A DNA stretch of 64,000 nt from Erigeron canadensis (GCF_010389155.1 NC_057765.1:22756980-22820979), one strand, 5' to 3'; counted from the stretch's first letter, positions 1 through 11,295 are shown. Made by a program: numbers and translations. Notes: generated by a model not told the origin, from the letters alone.

Positions 1-320
1 ACTGATAAAACAAAGGAGTCCCAAAAAAGAGTTTAAATGACAGAGAATTTAATTAAAGTATTCATGTCCAAAAGGTTATTTGTAAAGGCAAGTCATAGCA
101 CCCTTAGTTGTGTGCAGTTTATAAAACCGTTGAATAAAATGTGCAGGGTGCACCCCTTGAGAAGAATCCTGAACTAGATCTATTGAATTCATTTGTATGA
201 GTGTGTGATAGTATTCTTTTGGCAGTTGTCTTGATTACGATTTGTGATTTCGCCCCCTAACCACAAACGACGAAATATTGACCATGGAAAGGTTTAGGAT
301 TTCATGTTTAGTTAATTTAC
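1..320. other. Intron or flank of the left PIP5K copy; nothing recognised
   Basis: The stretch follows the donor GTAAAT (minus strand, starting at 320) of the MORN exon. In the intact paralogue the next exon starts 235 bp after exon 1. No sequence resembling that exon is found here on either strand, so exon 2 lies outside the window or is lost. Confidence 0.6.
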
Positions 321-1378
321 CTGATACCTGCTTGCAGATTAAGCATCAGATAGTAGCTGCTATGACCTTTAAAAATGTCTGCCGATGGTTTCTTTTTCAC
401 TTCATTCATATGAAATTTTCGTTGCTGTTCCCTTTTGTGTGATGAACCTACGTTATTATTAGTCAATTCTTTAATCAGAACTCCTTGTATATATTCCCTT
501 TCACAGACTAAAGTATTATCATCATCTATTTGACTTACTCCTTCATCAGAGCTATGAGATAATATGTCAGTATTATCTAAGGTAGATAGCTCCCTAGCAG
601 AATCCCCAATGCTACATTCTTCTTCCAGAGATACACTCTTGCTTGATATCCGACCCGAGTCTTTGAATAACCCATTAATGGTTATTTTCTCAGAAAGACT
701 ACGGCTTATCACTCGTTTCATATCCTTGAACCTCTCTGATTTAAAGGATGAATTAGGAGATATACGGGTTTTCTTTTTGCCTAATCTTCTTAATGATTGA
801 GATCGGTTTCCTACAGAATAGAACGTTCCCTGTCCATCTTTTAGGCCTTTGGTCCACATCCCAAAATAGTAACTACCATCTGCAAACCTATAAACGCCTG
901 ACCCTTGTCTATACCCGTTTGACCAATAACCATCAAACAGATCACCGTTGACCCATTTCATCACGCCTCTACCACACATCAGCCCATCTTTCCAGTTTCC
1001 AATATAGATGTTACCATTACACCAAGCATACTTACCACTACCATAATATGCGCCCTCTTTCCAAGCACCATCATAAATATCGGAATTACTATACCGCTTT
1101 CTTCCAAGTCCATGCGGCTTGTTCATCCTCCAGGACCCGACATATGTTGACCCATCTGGTTTATTCATTGTCCCAAAACCATCAAGGTACCCGCCTGAAA
1201 AATCACCCTCGTAACATGCTCCAGACGGCCAAGTCATCCGTCCACCCCCGGTTATTTTCCCTTCTTCCCATTGACCATCATAAACTGTACCATCTGACCA
1301 TGTATATTTACCCCTGCCATGAGGAGTCTTTCCTTTGACACTGCCAAAGTATACATTTCCATTCAGGACAATCTCCAT
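321..1378 (-). CDS. First exon of a second MORN-type PIP5K gene (partial)
   Basis: The exon encodes 352 residues and ends in phase 2 at a GTAAAT donor, the same place and phase as exon 1 of the complete paralogue at 15203-16248. I chose the ATG at 1378 (MEIVLNGNVYFG) because it aligns with the paralogue's start. A TTTTCAG acceptor lies just upstream in both, which implies a 5'-UTR intron. Eight MORN repeats of the Y-x-G-x-W type follow one another from about residue 8 to 190, then a charged, Ser-rich linker ends in LMLNLQAGIR. In plant PIP5Ks the MORN block precedes the lipid kinase domain and helps membrane targeting. No kinase exon is in the window, so whether this copy is functional, truncated or a pseudogene cannot be judged. 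The open frame has no lesion. Divergence from the paralogue is substantial, so the duplication is not recent. Confidence 0.85.
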
Positions 1379-1393
1379 AATCATCCTGAAAAC

Positions 1394-3208
1394 ATAAGAT
1401 ATACACAGCACAATATGGTTACGTTATATTTTTGAAAATAGAACTTGAAAAAATGCTTTCCAAAACCTGCAACGAAGTTCTTTGCCAAATTGCAGAAAGT
1501 GATAAATATTCGCCGTATTACCTGTAAAATCTCTTCACAACAAGCCAGTACTACTTGGTATGTGTCACTCCTGAAAAGCAAATGTTGGAGATTTCCATTG
1601 TGAGAACAGAATTGAGATACAATATATAGACATGTTTTAGGAAATATTTGTTTGTAACATGATAAATTCCTACTTTGGAAGACACTCTTCATCAATGCCT
1701 AATAGATTTCTTTCTCCAAATTTCACAGGCTTTACTTTTTTTTTTTTTTAAATCAAATTCTCTAAGAAAGCTTTCTCCACTAAAAGAAATAATAGCTAAT
1801 TAGTGCAAGATTTGACATCTAACATAAGAGCAGAAACTAAATTTCCGGATCCAGTATATATCACTTTGTTACGGATGATGTATATGTGCAGTGTAACATG
1901 TATATCTTTTTTTCTTTCCAAAAAGACAGAGACGAATACAGTCATTTATTATAACACCAACTGCGCCTTATATGAAACTTGAACTCACAACCTCTCGTTG
2001 ATCGGTCAACAACACTGGCCAAATGCCCTTTGGCCAGTGTGACACGTAATACAATGCAAAACATTTTATAAATTCTGCGTCTACTATACAATAGCAAAAA
2101 GAATATCGAAAGCTTACAAGTTACAAAAAAAAAAAAAAAATCATCATTAAGAATATGCCAAACGTTGACTTTTGAAAAAATGATGAAGACAGGAGCTGAA
2201 ATGCAAAAATGCATCATCTTAAATTCTTATTATTATCTTTTGCATAACAAAGACCAATTTAGTTTTTGCAAGAAAGAAAAAAACATGTGACTCCTTAAAC
2301 AATACACCTGCAAACGTCATAACATTCATAGGTGTCAAAAAATGATATATTCTTTTCTAATATATAAAAAAGAAAAAGAAAAATAATCTTCATTTCTCAA
2401 AGAACATATATAACAATATAACATTAAGATCAGGGATAACTGACACATTGTATGTAACCAACTTTCAAAACTTAAACATATGTCAAAATTTAAAATTTCG
2501 TATCATATGTATATGTGCATCTAATACCTTGTAAAGTGCTTATGTGACATCGGTTTGATGACACGGTACTAGTATTGGTACTGATCACACAACAGTTTAT
2601 ACGGCTCTACGTATAGTATGAAAGTTAATATGAATTATCATCGGACAAAAAGGTAACTAGATACATGTGATTAGAATTGAAATTAAGAATGTTACACAAA
2701 ATTTCGAAATCAACTTATTATCAAAATCAAAAGATGATGATTTATACTCTATATAATGATAATGATTGATCAAGCAGTACATATTTGAACAAATTTATAA
2801 ACAACAATATATAATTAACACATATATAAGTTGACTAATCCTTGTGAAAATAAAGAACTTGCCTGTTAATTTCTGGAACTGATTTCAAAATTTGCTGTCA
2901 AGCAAATGAAATTATGCCATGAAGTTCAGTGAGAGGGAAGGTTTTATTTATTTATTTATTTTTAATATAAAGTTTTTAGTGGGAGAAGAATATTTGATTT
3001 GATTAGTGATCAAGGGGAATAATAATAGATAGGAATATCATACGTTGCAAGCATGCAAAATAATTGTCGGGTGAAGGATGACTGTTGGATCATACATCAA
3101 TGGTTCCAAGGTGTTTTGATGGTCCTTTTTTTGCTAACTATACGTGGAAGCAAAGAATATATATAATGTATATATTTTTTAAAAACGAGGAACTATCTCG
3201 AGTTATCT
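1394..3208. other. Intergenic, AT-rich, upstream of left PIP5K copy
   Basis: Apart from the SINE-like segment near 1.93-2.04 kb I see only AT-rich sequence, a poly-A run near 2126 and a TTTA microsatellite near 2946. Short open frames here have no recognisable products. The part next to 1378 should hold the promoter and 5'-UTR of the left PIP5K copy. Confidence 0.5.
1925..2040 (-). repeat. tRNA-derived SINE-like sequence
   Basis: On the minus strand a GGGCATTTGGCCAGTG segment resembles the box A region of plant tRNA-derived SINEs. It is followed about 30 bp later by GGTTGTGAGTTCAAGTTTC, close to the box B consensus GGTTCRANNCC. An 11-bp hairpin (CACTGGCCAAA, loop TGCCC, TTTGGCCAGTG) overlaps box A. 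I see no clear tail or target duplication, so the limits are approximate. No intact tRNA cloverleaf is formed. Confidence 0.45.
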
Positions 3209-3211
3209 TAA

Positions 3212-5174
3212 GGACTCTGCTTATAAGGCTTAACTTCTTGGAACTTCTTCACTGCTACATCAGCATCACATAATTCAGGACTCTTCTCAGGACACCCACT
3301 GCCTATAAAGACAATTTCTTTAGAACTTATTCGCCACATCATCATTTATTTAATATTTTTATACAAAAAATACACCATTCAAATAAAATACTTTTATTTA
3401 AAAAACACCATTCAAATAAAAATAACACATTACAACATTTATCTAAAAAACACAAATAAAAAAAAAACACATTACAACATTTATTTAAAAAGTTAGGATC
3501 CTAGACGTAAAAAAAACATTAATAAAACATCATCAACGTTGACGGTAATTTTTCGGGAGGTTCCAAACATGTTCCACTAGAGCATTGCGAAGTCGATGGT
3601 GCATCCTCCTATCACGTAACTCCCCGAAGGTCCGCATTTGCGTTGCAACTCTTTCATCCCACGTACGTGTTGGCACATTAGTTGGATCGGACAAATAATC
3701 TTCCTCAAAATCGGATATTGCGTTACCGTTGTCTTGAACAATCATGTTGTATAGAATAACACAAGCATACATCATACGTTTTATTTTGTTCACCGAAAAC
3801 GGGCGGGCATTATGTTTAAGGATTGCCCAACGACCTTGAAGCACCCCGAAAGCTCGTTCGATATCCTTTCTTGCAGCCTCTTGATAGCGCTTGAACTTTC
3901 CACTCTTTTCATCCATCGGGCATTTAAAAGACTTGACTAGTGTCGCCCATTCCGGATAAATACCGTCAGCTAGATAATATCCCTTGGTAAACTCTTCACC
4001 GTAAACAGTATATTGAAGTGCAGGAGCCCTATCTTGCAGCAAATCTTTGAACAAATCTGATTCATTAAGGACGTTGATGTTGTTGTTCGAACCTGCGGGG
4101 CCAAAGTAAGCATGCCAAATCTACAAATCATACGAAGCTACTGCTTCAAGCATGATCGTTGGATGTCCTTTGTCGCCTCGTGTGTACTGCCCTTGCCAAG
4201 CCACCGGATAGTTTCTCCAACCCCAATGCATACAATCAATACTACCAAGCATACCAGGAAAAACATGTATCTGTTCATGCTTACTTACCAAACGTTGGAC
4301 ATCTTCACTTGTCGGTCTTCTCAAGTACTCATTCTGATATAAATAATAAACACACTTACAAAAGTTATTTAAATATTCCATTGAAGTCGCACGACCCATA
4401 TGCAAGTACTCATCTAGTTGGTCAGGATTAGCACCATACGCTAGTTGACGTATGGCGGAAGTACATTTTTGGAAAATGTTGAAACCATGCCTACCAGTGC
4501 AATCGGTTTTATTTTCTTTGAAAAAACTGAAAGTGTTTGGGTAGGGGTTCGATGGCGCTAAAGCTGTGTATAGCTTGGCATATGCGGATAAACATATGTT
4601 TGCGCATTCGAAATCTTCGTCGGAAATAATCGGCCGGGAACGGAGGTGCATCGGAAAAGTAATCATTCCATAAACGTACCGCGGATCCGGCATGATCTCG
4701 TGATAAAACCCTTTTGGTTCTAAGAACACGCAAACCAGACGCGTTATCGTTTGACTCTTCTTTGTTACAAAGATCAAAAACGACGCATGCGATCTTTGAA
4801 TTAAATAGCGTGTTCATTTGCGTAGCAGTGTTGGAAAGAAAATTGAATTCATTCACTTGCTGAGGATGAATTAGACATAATTTGGGTGGTGAATGAAATG
4901 AAATGTTTTTGTAAAATGAAATGAGAAGTTTGTTTGATGAATTGTTTGTGTGATAAAATGTGAATAAGGTTAGTGTTTAAATAGGGAAAAAAAAAGTTAC
5001 CGTTCAAAGAAAAAAAAAACCCAAACGGCTAGTTTAGGTCCCACTCGCAACGTCTTCTAACTTCTTGGGGAAGAACAGATCGAAGGACACAAACGCGAGG
5101 ACACTCAAGGCCCATAATGTGTCCGCGTCTTGGCCTATTTGGACGCTCCACAAGACGGTGTATAAGCACCGCCC
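3212..5174 (-). mobile_element. PIF/Harbinger DNA transposon with TAA target duplication
   Basis: The left end reads GGACTCTGCTTATAAGG and the right end, reverse-complemented, reads GGGCGGTGCTTATACACC. These form an imperfect terminal inverted repeat sharing the TGCTTATA core. TAA flanks both sides (3209-3211 and 5175-5177), the 3-bp duplication expected for PIF/Harbinger. The interior carries the transposase remnant at 3533-4856. No Myb-like second ORF is seen, so even before its mutations this 1963-bp copy would lack the partner protein. Boundaries are inferred from the repeat pair. Confidence 0.7.
3533..4856 (-). pseudogene. PIF/Harbinger DDE transposase (HARBI1/ALP1-like), inactivated
   Basis: The reading passes through three pieces: 4856 to about 4509, then about 4520 to 4121 in another frame, then 4117 to 3533. 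The N-terminal piece has an FRRRFRM/HMFIRI stretch typical of plant nuclease HARBI1 homologues. The middle has GMLGSIDCMHW with the first catalytic Asp, and the last has LADGIYPEW and KDIERAFG with the catalytic Glu. There are three lesions: a frameshift near 4515, an in-frame TAG at 4118-4120 where the family usually has Trp, and GSNNNINVL where the family has GSNNDINVL, so the second catalytic Asp reads Asn. An active copy would cut and rejoin the element ends. This one cannot. Confidence 0.85.
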
Positions 5175-5177
5175 TAA

Positions 5178-5915
5178 TAACCAGGGGCGTGTCCAAAGGG
5201 GAATGTCCCTTCAAAATTTAAATTTTATGTATTTTTAAATTTTCTATGGATTTTAAAAATTTTCCTATAGGTTTTTAACATTTTGTCCCATTTTAAATTT
5301 ATATTTCATTAATTAATTAATTTTGCCCCTCCGAGATTTTTTCCTAGTACCGCCTCTTTATATAACAAAGTGTTAAATTCTTTTATAAAAAAGTAAGAGA
5401 GTTAGATGAGTTATAATTTTTGATCACAAACCTTAGATAGTTATTTCCAATTTTATAATTGAAAAAACACAATTAAATTATAAGAATGCTGCTAATTAGA
5501 GATTTTAGAAGTTTCAAAAAATGTTCTAATAATCTACCTCTACAATATATTAGAAAGTGAGACTTGAAATGAGATGAAATATGACAATATCAAAGACATT
5601 AGTGGTATTTGATATGAGAAGTGATATTAGTACATTTGTCTTGATAGATACACCACTACTGTGCAATACTGATTTGTACAATCAGCTGTAAAACTTGTAC
5701 TTTGTGGTACATCCATAAAAAAACAATGGTACCAATATTACCCTCCCATTTGATATGCCTTGAAATCTTTGTCAGGTGGTCAGGAAGTTTTTCCTAATAA
5801 AGTTCAAATTATACTAGGTAACGAAGTTTCGAGAGCGGTAAAAGAAAAAGTTTTAAAAGAGTCATTTATATAGCTGATATATAGGTATTAGAAATATTCA
5901 TTTGAAAACTAAAAT
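5178..5915. other. Intergenic; nothing recognised
   Basis: AT-rich sequence with no open frame of note and no terminal repeats that I could pair. It separates the Harbinger element from the LTR-like block. Confidence 0.5.
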
Positions 5916-6368
5916 TGTCACACCCCGACTAAGGTGGAAAACTTGGGGTGCAAGATAAGCACACGCGCACATGGATGTTACATATGAAATAACTAAATGA
6001 GTGCATAGATTAAACATAAATAGTCGAATACATAGTTCAAATAAGCAAAACATAGGTCATAACACATAGATTTAATAGCATTCGAATAATCCATAAGATA
6101 AGTTCCCACGCAGGGGAAACGATTAGGCATAATGCCAACTAGCACATAGAAAAGCATGCAAAACTCAAAATCCTAAGCCTGAAGTTTGCTACGAGTCCCA
6201 TACTACCATTCCTACCCACGATTTGCTCGATTAACTGAAAGGATACTTAAAAGCGTCAACACAATGGTTGGTGAATTCGTAAGATTAATAGTAAGCATTT
6301 CGCATCAAAACATGCTTTTAAGAGTACACACAGCAACGTTCGATTATAGACTTACTTTAGATACAATA

Positions 6369-6498
6369 AGTACACACAGGGATAGGCACAAAACACTATC
6401 GACCACATAAAGCACACATAGGGATAGGCACACGACACTATCAATAAAGCACACACAGGGATAGGCACACGACACTATCGATAAAGCACACACAGGGT
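6369..6498. repeat. Tandem repeat, unit about 37 bp
   Basis: Roughly three and a half copies of a unit containing CACACAGGGATAGGCACA and ACACTATCGA. It lies inside the LTR-like block and has no coding potential. Confidence 0.8.
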
Positions 6499-7893
6499 AT
6501 CATGCAGTAGTCTATAATCGTCATAGTAAAAGAGTATCCGTAATGAAATCGTAAATGTAACCAATGTATGAAATCATAAGTGTATCTGAAAAATGTAACC
6601 ACAAGTATATCCAAAATAGATAGTCATAAAGCACCATATACGTTTTATCAAAAAAACATTTTGTATCCTTTCAGCCCCATAAAAACATGTAAAAAGGGGG
6701 ACTACGAAGCTCACCTGATTGCCAGCAATAAGATCAAGCTACACAAGATATTCAGAAGCAAGTAATTGGCAGCAATCAATCTGTTTCAAGTTATCGCAAT
6801 TAAGTAATGTATTCATTATAGGAAAGTGTGTTCATATCGTGCCACCAAGTGTTAACTAAGTTGTCCAAAAGCGCTCAAGTTTGACTTTGACCCAAATTCA
6901 TAAGTTTGACTAACGTTGACCAATTTACGAGTTTGACTAAGTTGACAAAACCGACCAAAGTTGACCAAACCGGGGTAGTAATCGAAATCCGAGGTCTCAA
7001 TTGAAAGTTGGGGTCTTAAATTGTTATTGGGGTCTTAATTGAGAATTTAGGGTAGTATTTCACTAAAGGACAAAATTGAAATTGAGAGGCTGGATTTGAG
7101 AGGCTAAATCTGAGAGGCTAGTAAATCTAGGGTAGTATTTCCAAATACGAGGTCACATTTGAAATACGAGGTCGTAATTGGAAATACGAGGTCACAAACT
7201 GATGGGGTCGCAAACTGGGTTGTTCTTCCCCAAAATTCATTCTAGAAAACCCTAATCGTATCTTTCGATTAGGAAGGTGTTTTTAACATCAGATTGTACT
7301 TTTAGACTCCTTAATATGATGAGAAAACAATCCTAAAGTCGGAAACTCGAAAAACGGTCTTAAACCCGTAAACCCATTTGAACAAAGTTTATAAAAAAAT
7401 GTACAAAAATTCTTATATCTTAAGATTTTGTTAACAAAACCACGCGAAACTTTGACAAAAGTTGTAGTACATGATTCTAAACGTTTTGGACGTAAAAAGT
7501 TCAATACTTGGTAGGTGTAGTGTGTGTATTAAAAGAAAAACCGAAAAATACCAAAAGAAGAGCATAAAAAGGGGTTTTGATTTTATACCTTAAATCTGTA
7601 AAATAGATGTTTGTGACAATGTTTAGGACGTGAAAACACTGTTATTGCAGCTAAATCTAAACAAAATAAGGTTTGATTTCCATAAAACTTGTGGATTTTG
7701 GGGTAATAAAGTGAGGTAATAAAAATGGGGTAGTAAGGGAGAATGGGGTAGCAAAGGGTTTGTGTGTGTTTTTGCTAGGAGGCTAATGTGAGGAGAATGA
7801 GGCTTTATGAAAGAATAAGATTAGTTATATGTAAGGTAAAATAGAAGGGTTTTTGCTTTGTCACTTTACAAGTCCGAATGCGATGCCGCTCAG

Positions 7894-8062
7894 GAAATAC
7901 GAGGTCGATAATTAAATACGAGGTCGTTTCTAAAATACGAGGTCGATAGCTAAATATGAGGTCGTTTTCTAAAATATGATGTTGATAACTAAATACGAGG
8001 TCGTTTTCTAAAATACGATGTCGATAACTAAATACGAGGTCGTTTCTAAAATACGATGTCGC
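7894..8062. repeat. Tandem repeat of AAATACGAGGTCG units
   Basis: About nine degenerate copies of AAATACGAGGTCG at alternating spacings, giving a higher-order period of about 39 bp. The same motif occurs at lower density near 7140-7200. The short minus-strand open frame across it is only the repeat read as codons. Confidence 0.85.
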
Positions 8063-8578
8063 ATTTTCAAGTTTAAAAAATTTATTTTGACTCAAAAGTT
8101 TTCGTGGTCAACTCACGGGTGTTTTCCCTGAAAACTGGCAATAAAAAACTGTGATCTGAATCAAATACAATATGTTTTCTAGTTCATATCATAGTGTTTT
8201 TTTTAGCCAGTTTTATAGTTTTCAAGGAAATTTTAGTTTTCAAATGCTTCCGAAGTAACTTGTGTTGTTATAATCTACCGATGAATTCTTATTGTTGTAT
8301 TTCGGTTGCATTAATCTAAACTAACTTTATGCATTTTCAGTTATCTCATCAAATGGTTTAATGGCAAGGAATTTGTTTCTTCACAAGATGTTTCAAGTTG
8401 GAGTTTTATTTTAGACATATTTGAGGGCAACTACATGTATTTCTTTTTATTATTTTTTTTTTAAATGCAAACATTACAACTAAACCCTAAATAATCTTAA
8501 ACTAACTCCATTGCTAAAGATTGGAAATTACTTCAAAAGGGCTCATGGTATGGTTATTTACCGTTAAGAGCATCAAGT

Positions 8579-8685
8579 ATGGTTCAAGGATGTAGAACCG
8601 TCTAGAATGCCATTTCAACGCCACATGAGTTTACACAGTGTGGCGTTATGGTTCAAGGATGCAGAACCGTCCAAAATACCAGTTC
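8579..8685. repeat. Two direct copies of a 38-bp segment, MITE-like
   Basis: ATGGTTCAAGGATGYAGAAC and its continuation occur at 8579-8616 and 8648-8685, a 69-bp period. A small inverted repeat (CGCCACA/TGTGGCG) lies between them. This could be the core of a miniature element, but no terminal repeats were identified. Confidence 0.5.
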
Positions 8686-9045
8686 GATGGTCAGAAGAAG
8701 CTCTTTCTTTTTTTAATTTATTATCAGTCTAACATATGTTGATTTTTTTTATTGACATATTATTTTGTGATTCTTTTTTACTATAAACTTGGAAAGTTGG
8801 AAGAAAGGGATGCCGAACAAAAAGCAAGTCATGGCAAACCGTAAAAAGGCAAACTTTTGTACTTTTAAACGTAGCTAATTAAGTCAAAATGCCCTATGCA
8901 ATGTTAAAACGTATTTGATATAATGTTTTTCCTTTTATTCTTGCTGAGATGAGCTTTCACCCGGATTCATTAGTATCATACTCTTTCATCTCCATCTAAT
9001 TCATCTTTTTCATCATCAGTCGCCGGCGATCTGCACTCATTTACA

Positions 9046-9580
9046 ATGAAAACCCCCGAACCTTCACCTAATAATAACAATAATCGATCTTCTAAACCCT
9101 CGTCCTCAAGACGCCTTTTACTTCCCCATCGTGGATAATCTTCAACCACCGTTTTTGTCGAATCATGAAAACATTCCTGAAACGATTCGGAGTATGGATT
9201 GCGGCTTTTCCACCACTCACAAGATACCGCAGCAACAACAACAACGGTCGCTTTTTAAGGAAAATGATATCACCAAATCTTCATCAACTTTTAATCCAAA
9301 CAAGTCTTCAAGATCCGATACTCCGATTCCTGCTACTTGTGATAGATTCGTTCCGTCGAGATTCAGACTGCCACAACAACAGTAGCACTATTGTTTCTTT
9401 ACCAAAAAATGAAGCCCTAATTCACCGATGCATCCGAGAACTAGTAGCACTATTGTTGACGATGGAAGCGGTCAAACTAAGTTTTCTACACCGAATTCCT
9501 TGGTTTAAAAAAGGGGAAAAAAACCGCCTCAGGCCTCACCAGAAGATGTGCATTCCCAATCCAAACAAATGGAGGTTTGT
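9046..9580 (+). pseudogene. Broken fragment of an unidentified plant gene
   Basis: An ATG at 9046 opens a Pro/Asn/Ser-rich N-terminus (MKTPEPSPNNNN) that hits a stop after about 29 codons. The next frame, from 9131, continues plausible coding sequence rich in Ser, Gln and Asn and containing CDRFVPSRFR, then stops at 9385. A third frame seems to resume to a GAG/GTTTGT donor-like junction near 9571. One extra G near 9132 explains the first break. Composition looks like the disordered N-terminus of a plant nuclear or cytoskeletal protein. I do not recognise the family. The position inside an inverted repeat suggests capture rather than a resident gene. Confidence 0.5.
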
Positions 9581-9716
9581 TTTTTCAATTCTTGTTTATA
9601 TTGTCGATTTTATCTCAAAAGCTTACCCTAACTATCTGCAATTTAATTTAAAATCCCGATCTTGATGATATCGATTGTATAATACTCTGATGTAGTTATT
9701 TGATGCATTAGTGTTA

Positions 9717-9962
9717 CGCTGTATTGTTTAGTTAACTTAAAAGAGGAAAGGAGAAGAGAGGGAAAGAAAGTTTTCCTTCTTAATCACCTCAAAAATGAGA
9801 GGAAAACTTTTTAAACAAAAAACAACTACACTCCCCCTCCTAATCCTTTCCACTCCTTCCCTTTCCACACTTAAAAAAATCTTAAGAATGTATTTTATAA
9901 TTTTCCCCTCTCTTCTCCTTTCCACTCCTTCCCTTTCCACACTTAAAAACAACAATACAGTG
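9717..9962. mobile_element. 246-bp MITE with TTA target duplication
   Basis: The left end is CGCTGTATTGTT and the right end, reverse-complemented, is CACTGTATTGTT. TTA flanks both sides (9714-9716 and 9963-9965). Inside, GGAAAGGAGAAGAGAGGG (9744) pairs with its complement at 9901-9923, and a TCCTTTCCACTCCTTCCC block is directly repeated. The 3-bp duplication and CACTG-like end would suit a CACTA- or Harbinger-derived miniature element. It sits inside the Pack-type element. Confidence 0.65.
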
Positions 9963-10071
9963 TTAGTTTTTGATGTAATATCGCTTGAAAGGATTCAAAG
10001 AGTATGATACTAATGAATCTGGGTCAAAGCTTCACCTTAGCAAGCAACATATTATAAAAATAAAAGGAAAA

Positions 10072-10814
10072 CAAATTGGTCACCTATAGAATAGCCGGTT
10101 ACATACATCACATAGACACTCACAGGTCATTATGATTAAACAAAGAAAAGTAAAAATGCCGACCATCGGCAAGGACATCAAGAATCTTGATGAAATGTCC
10201 GGCGCCGAAATGGGAGGGAATGGGAACATGCTCGGCGCCGACTGCCAAGTAATCAATCTTGGTCGGGGTATTTCTTCCATAACTGATGCTCTAATAACTC
10301 TCATCTGTTCCCATTTGCCGGAGGTCTTTATGAAAGAAATAAGGTTCTTTACTCTATCCTGCTTATGTAGGGATTGCTTATTATTAGTATTATTTTTCTA
10401 CCCTTATTTGAGTATTTCTACCGTTATTTTTGCTACTGACTCAAACTCCAACCCCATTGGAACAAAAGATAGTATAGTTGGTGACATAGACCATGCAAAT
10501 AACCAAAGCGGCTGGACTTCTAACAGAGTTAGGGATCACTTCTCCCAATTCAGAATGCAATTTCGTCATGCCTGAATATGCCATTTCAAATAAGGGTCGG
10601 AGACTACTTTGCTGAAATGCTCTTGATGCATACCAATTGTTTGTTGAAATGTCACCTTTATTTCTTGGGCATTTTTACTACTCCGTATAATTTTCACATT
10701 TCAACTTGAGAGACGTGGCTCTTTTTGGTGTTATATGGCTATTTGTTGCCTGGATAGTTTTATGGGAGGAAAAGAGATTTCTTGTTTCATTTTTTTTTAT
10801 CTCAAAAGGTTGCA
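10072..10814. other. Unassigned; weak coding-like stretch near 10132-10330
   Basis: A plus-strand frame from 10132 and an overlapping minus-strand frame across 10080-10304 both look protein-like over about 60 codons, with a locally higher GC content. Neither has a recognisable motif or splice context. It could be another captured gene scrap. The remainder is ordinary AT-rich sequence. Confidence 0.3.
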
Positions 10815-11295
10815 CTAGGGCTGCCAACGAGCTGAACTTTTTTCGAGCAACTCGAGCTCAAGTCGGTCGAGTCGAGCTATTATGGAACTCGAGCTCGACT
10901 CTGAGCCATAAATTTAAGCTCGAAATACTTATCAAGTCGAGCTCGAGCTTTATGTAGCTCGGCTCGAATACCTCTCGAGCTTTATGTAGCTCGGCTCGAA
11001 TACCTCTCGAGCTTTTCAAGCTTTTAATATATTATGTATTTATTTGTATATATAATACTTTAATAGTCGAGTCCCATCGAGCTTTTCGAGCTTTTAAAGT
11101 TTCAAGCTCGAGCCATATATATTGACATAACAAGTTAAGCTCGGGCCTTCTTCGAGCTTTTCGAGCCGAGCTCGAGCCATATTATACTATACCGAGTCGA
11201 GCTCGAGTCTATATATTGAAAGCTCGTCGAGCTATCTAGCCAAACTCGAGCCTACTAGTTTTTCTTCGGCTTGAGTCTATTTTTTGCGGACCTTG
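10815..11295. mobile_element. hAT-like MITE packed with CTCGAG-type motifs
   Basis: The left end CTAGGGCTGCCAACGAGC and the right end, reverse-complemented CAAGGTCCGCAAAAA, form a short degenerate terminal repeat of the kind seen in plant hAT-type miniature elements. The body is an irregular array of TCGAGCTCGAG and its variants on both strands, giving strong self-complementarity. No 8-bp target duplication could be confirmed. Confidence 0.5.

Larger units (their letters stand above)
5916..8128 (-). repeat. Solo-LTR-like block of a gypsy-type retrotransposon
   Basis: The left edge TGTCACACCCCGACTAAGG strongly resembles the left edge of the gypsy LTR at 55499 (TGTAACACCCCAACTAAGG). On the minus strand the right edge reads about AACACCCGTGAGTTGACC, resembling a decayed LTR start. 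The block carries two internal tandem-repeat tracts and no coding sequence. No matching target duplication was found and the right boundary is approximate, so it may be a truncated LTR rather than a true solo LTR. Confidence 0.5.
8926..10071. mobile_element. Pack-type TIR element carrying a host gene fragment
   Basis: An inverted repeat pairs 8926-8986 with 9997-10071. The inner GATTCATTAGTATCATACTC plus three further bases is perfect, and the outer part (TTTCCTTTTATT, then GCTTTGACCC-like sequence) pairs with indels. Between the arms lie a broken gene fragment (about 9046-9580) and a nested MITE (9717-9962). There is no transposase and the outer ends and target duplication were not resolved. 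This arrangement matches Pack-MULE or Pack-CACTA elements that capture gene pieces. The superfamily is not assignable here. Confidence 0.55.

Noticed and set aside
7894..8062. CRISPR-like regular repeats
   Set aside because: Spacers are themselves repeat variants, the units are degenerate and the genome is plant nuclear.
7805..8095. Minus-strand repetitive protein of 96 residues
   Set aside because: It is the tandem repeat translated; the frame has no gene signals.
9165..9665. 166-residue ORF as an intact gene
   Set aside because: Composition changes midway and the neighbouring frame carries the gene-like sequence; the fragment is frameshifted.
10820..11290. Centromeric or satellite array
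   Set aside because: Units are irregular and the block has transposon-like ends and short length.
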